Of a DNA stretch of 64,000 bases, positions 61,215 through 64,000 are shown in pieces. Both the position numbers and the translations under genes were made by a program. Under the pieces are notes generated by a model. The model was not told the origin of the DNA and ran no database searches. It saw only the letters and a list, made by a program, of their open reading frames with translations. Numbering within the stretch: position 1 is the stretch's first letter; the number at the start of each line of letters is the position of its first letter. This stretch comes from Rhizophagus clarus (Eukaryota > Glomeromycota > Glomeromycetes > Glomerales > Glomeraceae), in NCBI GenBank assembly GCA_015698045.1, contig BLAL01000040.1, positions 1,094,501-1,158,500 on the forward strand. The letters run 5' to 3'.

Positions 61215-62885
61215 GTTAAAAATTTTTTTTTTTTTAGCCTATCCAAAGGATTGTTTATCATATTATTCTTCATTATAAAAATCGCGTCTTGCATATATGT
61301 AATCATAGTCTTTCGGAACTTTGATTCCGAGCTAATCATTCAATAATCATAATAGTAAATCATAATGCATTTTTAAGGTTACATAATTTACATTAAACGA
61401 GTCAAATTTAGATTATTATAAGGTGACACCACCGTAACGAGTTTTCCTTTTTTTTTTTTTTTTTTTTTTTAAAACAAAAAAAAGTTGACAAATAATTACA
61501 ATTTCTTCATTTAAACTTTTTCTTTTCAGGCTTCAAATACTTTATTTAATCTTTAATTTAAAAAAAGCAACTTTAAATAAAACTCTGGGTATTTTATATT
61601 AAATGAGGCCCAATTATGGAAAGTTGTGCAACATGTAAAATAAATTAGATTATCGGAAAAATTAGGAAAATTTCGCATTCCCATGATATGTTTCGAAGTT
61701 AAATAAGAATTAGATTGAAGTCATTTGATATAATTCTAAGCCAGAATATAATATTAAATTTCTTTTTCATTATCTTTTAACTGAGGCTTTTGTTTCAGAA
61801 ATAACGTAAATCGATCAGCTGACTAAATTTTATTCCGTAAAAGTTTAACATCTTTTTTTAACAGCTATGTACAACACGTGATAGTCGATGTAACACACAC
61901 ATTATAAAATCGTTATCGATGTTGTAAGTATGAAAATATTTTATCCGAAACTCGGTTGACTGCAATGCATCTCCATTTAACAGAAAAAAGATTATTCACA
62001 ATGAACGTAATGAATCTTCCATTATTTATTACAATAAGGATAAGGTTGAATGCAACTTTGAATGCAATTCTTGATTCCTTTTTGAATTTCTTATTTTTTT
62101 TAGTGGTTCCAGAATTGATCCAATAATATTTATTCAAAAATATTACATTGTATTTAATATCAAAAGATTTTGTTCCAACTTTTACTCTTATAGTTTAGTT
62201 TAAGATGATGATGTTATTATTGATATAATCGATTGAAAGGTGTAACATTAATTTTAATTTAATAACGTACAAAAGAAGAGAATGACATTTCTCCTATAAT
62301 TCTGGCAAAAAAAGCCATGCTATAATCATTTAAGTAAGGTTAATGAGAATACAAATTAGATAGATGGTCAGGGTTCAAATTCGTTCATCAATCGTGGATG
62401 AAAACAAACAATTATTTTTGAATTTTGTAACACCTTTACATAAAAAAAATATATTGTTTTATTTTATATTAATTCTATAGAAATTAAGTAACACTTAACT
62501 TTAATTGGTATCATATACAAACAGACAAAGTATGAAGGTAAGTCGATACTCTTTGACACGCCATCTGAATACATATTCTTTCTTTACCATAAAAATTAAT
62601 ATACTTAAATGTAGTGATTTTTTATAAAAAAAAAATTTTTTTTTTTTTTTTTGCTCTCAAAAAATTTCCTTTAAAATGATTATTACGCTACACGAAGAAA
62701 AGCCACTAGCGTATGAAATTGATTGTAAAATAAAAATATATATATAAATATATATTTCTGTTATAATAACGTCTGTCAATATAAAAACGCCTTTATTTTT
62801 TTTTCCTCCCTGACGTTCCCACAATTTAAATCGAGATCTTATATACAAAAAGACTTTCCTCCACTTATTAAAAAAAAAAAAAAAA
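58314..62885. other. Intergenic between divergent HMG genes
   Basis: No supported gene in 4.6 kb between two HMG genes transcribed away from each other. Long poly-A and poly-T runs are frequent (for example 59204-59225, 61179-61212, 61448-61470). The 85-codon minus frame at 59621-59878 has an ATG but no recognisable domain. Confidence 0.5.
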
Positions 62886-63614
62886 ATGAGTCCCAAGAAA
62901 TATAGCATCAAAGACACGAAGATCATTGAGGGATTCGTGAATCAATTCGGAGCTGACTTCTATATTTCGTTGAGGTATGATTTACCTCTCAAAGCTCCAA
63001 TTAAAAAAGATGGAAAAATTCCGCGACCCAGAAACAATTTTATGTTGTTCAAACCATATGTTGACGAATATGCAGGACAATATAAATTGGAATTCGACCG
63101 AATTGTATTGGCGTCCAGTCAAAAATATTTATCAAAAGTGGCAGGTTATCTTTGGCGGAAACTATCTACTGATATAAAAACAATTTTTAATAACAGGTGT
63201 GAAATAATGAAAAAAATTCATGAAAGTACGTATCCTGATTATAAATATAGTCCAAAAAGACAAACGCACACCTTCAAAGCGAACGATCAAGGACGAAGAA
63301 GAACTAAAAAATCAAAAACTGAGGAAACTCAGTACTATGAAGTCATCGAAGATACGAACCTGCAGACTAATATCTTTAGTCAACAAATCATGCAATTGCA
63401 ACCCAACTACGATGTTCTCAGTCAAATCCAGAATGACCAGTTTTGGGGTGCTGAATCTCCTTATCTGATTGATTTTCCTTCTTCACCAAGTTCCCCCACT
63501 GCCGATGACGATTTTATTGCGATGACCCCAAGCCAATCATTATATTATTTTGATCAAGAAAATGAATTATGCGACTCATTCAATATCAGTACCTCTTTCT
63601 TCGAAGATTTCTAA
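62886..63614 (+). CDS. HMG-box protein, MATA_HMG type, with extended box (242 aa)
   Basis: Single-exon frame starting at the ATG after a poly-A run at 62886. The HMG box lies at about residues 46-126: RPRNNFMLFKPY (47-58), W90 in AGYLWRKL, and YPDYKYSPKR (116-125). The distance from the box-start asparagine N50 to W90 is 40 residues, against 33 and 35 in the other two HMG proteins here. Loop 1 is therefore longer. A basic stretch (GRRRTKKSK) follows the box. The C-terminal ~100 residues are acidic, Ser/Pro-rich and end in FFEDF, resembling an activation domain. It points away from the HMG gene at 57.4-58.3 kb. Confidence 0.85.
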   Translation: MSPKKYSIKDTKIIEGFVNQFGADFYISLRYDLPLKAPIKKDGKIPRPRNNFMLFKPYVDEYAGQYKLEFDRIVLASSQKYLSKVAGYLWRKLSTDIKTIFNNRCEIMKKIHESTYPDYKYSPKRQTHTFKANDQGRRRTKKSKTEETQYYEVIEDTNLQTNIFSQQIMQLQPNYDVLSQIQNDQFWGAESPYLIDFPSSPSSPTADDDFIAMTPSQSLYYFDQENELCDSFNISTSFFEDF

Positions 63615-64000
63615 TTTTTTTTCGTTATTTTATTTTATATATTTTTTTTTTCTCGTAAATATTAGGATTTCGGATATTAAGATTTTTGTTTTGATTTTCA
63701 TAAAAATTACCTTTTAAGGTTGAACCAAAAAGTTCAATCTTCCCAATCGGGGAATTTTTTTTTTATTTCGATTATTTTTTTTTTTTTTTAAAAAAAAAAC
63801 ATTTATGCAAATTTATTATGAACACTGAGAATGATCTCTCTATTTTTCCGTCTAGTATTTTTTTTTTCCCACCCAAAAAAAATCGTTTTTCATAAAACTT
63901 TCGTTTTTTTTTTTCTTTATAAAAATCGTTTTATTTTTTATTTTATTTTATTTTTTATTCAATTAGTTTCAAAATTCATACTTATATTTTTTATCTTACA
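63615..64000. other. 3' flank, T-rich
   Basis: No gene. Dense T-runs follow the HMG stop codon. An imperfect inverted repeat (AAAAAGTTCAATCTTCCCAA then TCGGGGAATTTTT) near 63729-63760 is weak. Confidence 0.5.

Noticed and set aside
62350..62400. GGTTCAAATTC resembling a tRNA T-arm
   Set aside because: No acceptor stem, D-arm or anticodon arm can be folded around it.

Overview
The window looks like a fungal nuclear genome fragment, most plausibly from an arbuscular mycorrhizal fungus (Glomeromycotina, Rhizophagus-like). The reasons are the extreme A+T richness, short introns (69-96 nt where I could place them) with GTATGT/GTAAGT donors, three separate MATA-type HMG-box genes within 20 kb, a decayed Crinkler-like fragment, and many layered DNA transposons. 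The species call is inference; no rRNA, tRNA or marker gene is present.

Layout. 1-3.4 kb is a set of degenerate direct duplications. 3.8-6.1 kb holds two small TIR elements. 12.7-14.4 kb carries an intact gene for a multi-pass membrane protein. 14.5-16.1 kb has a Tc1/mariner-type MITE and a foldback element. 16-19 kb is A+T-rich filler. 19.1-20.2 kb is a four-exon RBR (RING-IBR-RING) E3 ubiquitin ligase on the minus strand. 22.8-23.4 kb is a strand-asymmetric purine tract.

24-40 kb is an A+T-rich transposon graveyard. A decayed MULE with a FLYWCH domain contains a Tc1 element (DD34E catalytic triad intact). The Tc1 element in turn contains a non-autonomous hAT-like element carrying 19 copies of a ~120-bp minisatellite with higher-order organisation. 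A second hAT-like family and a short relative of the first lie side by side at 36.0-38.2 kb, with overlapping target-site duplications.

43.9-64 kb is the gene-bearing end: HMG-box genes at 43.9-44.5, 57.4-58.3 and 62.9-63.6 kb, a six-exon C2-domain gene at 53.9-55.1 kb, and a long foldback repeat at 51.5-52.6 kb.

The genes do not form a pathway. The strongest theme is the contrast between gene-bearing, moderately A+T-rich blocks and very A+T-rich blocks packed with nested cut-and-paste elements. Exon structures were deduced by hand from splice sites and reading-frame continuity. Family assignments rest on motifs I can read, not on searches.
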